A program made the position numbers and the translations under genes. A model generated the notes under the pieces. The model was not told the origin of the DNA. It ran no database searches and was given only the letters and a program-made list of their open reading frames with translations. DNA of 6,454 nucleotides from CAZEIW01 sp964512305 (GTDB lineage Bacteria; Pseudomonadota; Gammaproteobacteria; Burkholderiales; Burkholderiaceae_F): positions 1 through 6,454 of the forward strand of contig CAZEIW010000104.1 of the NCBI GenBank assembly GCA_964512305.1, given 5' to 3'. Below, piece by piece: positions 5,210-6,454 of the stretch (the stretch's first letter is position 1; each line of letters starts with the position of its first letter).

Positions 5210-6454
5210 CTAACCGGCAAGGCGCTGCACGAGCGGCGAGGTCCGCGAGTAGGTCAGGAACGCCTCGTGGGTCGCGCGCGTCACCGCGACGTAGGTCAGG
5301 CGGACATCGTCGACAAGCTGCTCCGCCTGCCGGCCGAGCGCACCCAGTCCGCCGATCGCGACGCAGGGGAACTCGAGACCCTTGCAGTTGTGCATGGTCA
5401 GGAGCCGAACGGCATCTCGCGCCGGGTCGATCCGATTGCCGTGTTCCTTGGCCACGTCGACCGGAATCCCGCGCTGCTCGCAGGCCCGCTGCACGCGGGC
5501 GCCGATCGCGTGTTCCGGATACAGGACCGCGAGCTGCGCCCACGCATAGCCCGCCGCATGGCGGCCGGTCAGCCACTCGGCGATCTTGTGTCCCTCGTCG
5601 TCGAAATCGGCGCAGCGGCGCAGGGCCGGCTCGACCCCCTGCCGCCCGCCGTCGAGCGGATCGAGGACCGTGTCCTCGTCGTCCGCCTGCAGGCCGGGCG
5701 CTCCGATCACGTCGGCGGCGAAACGGCGCGCGAAGCGCAGGATCTGCGCGGTGTTGCGGTAGTTGACGCGAAGCACCGTCGTGCGGCCCTTGGCCTCGAT
5801 GCCGAGGCGGCTCCAGACCGGGCGCTCGCGGTCGCGGTAGATCGCCTGGGCGTCGTCGTAGACGATCATCAGCGAGCGCGTGTCCGGATTGACCATCTGG
5901 GCCGCCAGCTTCAGCCATCCGGGCTCGAAATCGTGCGCTTCGTCGATCAGGACGGCGTCGTACTGGCCGGCAGGGATCTGGCCGCGGTCGACGGCCTCGC
6001 TCACGCGCCGTACGCACTCGGCCAGGCGCGCATCGGTCTCCGGATGGTCGGTCCCGGTCGGCATCGGGATGTCGAAGGTTCTAAGCATCCGGTAGCACCA
6101 CTTATGGAAGGTGAACACTTCGACGCGATCCTCGACGCCCCGATCCTGCATCGCGTTCTCGAGCCTTCCGGCAATTCCGTTGCCGTAGCACAGCACAAGC
6201 AGCGGCCGCGTTGCAGCACGGGCGAGGTACTCCGCGCGGAAGGCCAGGATCAGGGTCTTGCCCGAACCCGCCACGCCGCGCACGATCCGATGGCCCGCGC
6301 CCAGGCTGCGGGCCAGCTGCTCCTGCTGCAGGTCCATCACGGCCATGGCGCGCTCGCCGGGCTGCGGGGCCTCGGGCTCGTGGAAGGGCAGCGCGATCTG
6401 GCGGATCCTGACCTCCGGGAACAGCAGCGCGCGCAGGCGATCGAACTGCGGCAG
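5210..6454 (-). CDS. UvrD-like SF1A helicase, N-terminus beyond the window
   Basis: 414 residues are visible, ending at TAG 5210-5212; the frame stays open to the right edge, so the gene is 5'-partial. An ATG at 6344-6346 is internal: the 36 residues before it (LPQFDRLRALLFPEV...) read as coding. All SF1A helicase motifs occur in order (numbering from the window edge): Gln-motif DLQQEQLARS (41-50), Walker A GVAGSGKT (60-67), motif Ib-like TFHKW (115-119), Walker B LIDEAHDF (169-176), motif III VYDDAQAIY (198-206), motif IV LRVNYRN (228-234), motif V LTMHNCKGLEF (352-362) and motif VI TYVAVTRAT (387-395). It should move along single-stranded DNA using ATP. The MDLQQEQLARSLG..HR..RGVAGSGKT wording recalls NERD-domain (nuclease-related) helicases, whose NERD domain would lie in the missing part. 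Domains 1B/2B look reduced compared with UvrD or Rep. The role (repair, replication restart or defence) is not decided by what is visible. Confidence 0.88.
   Translation of the reverse strand: MPQFDRLRALLFPEVRIRQIALPFHEPEAPQPGERAMAVMDLQQEQLARSLGAGHRIVRGVAGSGKTLILAFRAEYLARAATRPLLVLCYGNGIAGRLENAMQDRGVEDRVEVFTFHKWCYRMLRTFDIPMPTGTDHPETDARLAECVRRVSEAVDRGQIPAGQYDAVLIDEAHDFEPGWLKLAAQMVNPDTRSLMIVYDDAQAIYRDRERPVWSRLGIEAKGRTTVLRVNYRNTAQILRFARRFAADVIGAPGLQADDEDTVLDPLDGGRQGVEPALRRCADFDDEGHKIAEWLTGRHAAGYAWAQLAVLYPEHAIGARVQRACEQRGIPVDVAKEHGNRIDPARDAVRLLTMHNCKGLEFPCVAIGGLGALGRQAEQLVDDVRLTYVAVTRATHEAFLTYSRTSPLVQRLAG

Noticed and set aside
4614..6017. 467-codon frame running from the helicase region into the CBS gene, suggesting a fusion
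   Set aside because: The upstream portion is an out-of-frame reading of the helicase gene; a GTG with a good binding site starts the CBS protein at 5045.
1..6454. Possible CRISPR array, insertion sequence, tRNA/rRNA or phage element
   Set aside because: I saw no regularly spaced repeats, terminal inverted repeats with a transposase, cloverleaf-like segment or phage gene on either strand.

Overview
This is a very GC-rich window with strong G/C bias at third codon positions. Gram-negative gene types (a Sec-exported periplasmic binding protein, a CitA/TcuC-like proton symporter) suggest a proteobacterium. A Burkholderiales-like betaproteobacterium is my best guess; this is inference from composition and gene content, because no rRNA or marker gene is present.

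Layout from left to right. (1) Positions 1-288 (+) hold the 3' end of an unrecognised gene with a Pro/Ala-rich tail. (2) It converges on a four-gene cluster on the minus strand covering 325-4335. In transcription order this is an MHS-family citrate/tricarballylate-type proton symporter (3037-4335), then an SsuB/TauB-like ABC ATPase (2177-3007), its SsuC-like permease (1383-2180) and its NMT1/SsuA-like periplasmic binding protein (325-1386). The last three genes are joined by 4-nt stop/start overlaps (GTGA, ATGA), and the symporter lies only 29 nt ahead of the ATPase. (3) A 278-bp non-coding stretch (4336-4613) probably carries the operon's promoter. (4) A stand-alone two-CBS-domain protein follows (4614-5045, minus, GTG start). 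(5) A short intergenic stretch (5046-5209) contains a stem-loop and overlapping palindromes. (6) A UvrD-like superfamily 1A helicase (5210 to the window edge, minus) is cut off at its N-terminus by the right edge.

How the genes work together: the four-gene cluster reads as an uptake operon pairing a secondary transporter for a di/tricarboxylate-like anion with a complete primary ABC importer. The real substrate cannot be read from sequence. The CBS protein and helicase look like independent housekeeping or accessory genes. I see no tRNA, rRNA, insertion sequence, CRISPR array or phage gene. Nothing here clearly amounts to a new biological system. The best leads are the mixed transporter operon, the truncated helicase whose missing N-terminus would define its family, and the palindrome cluster upstream of the CBS gene.
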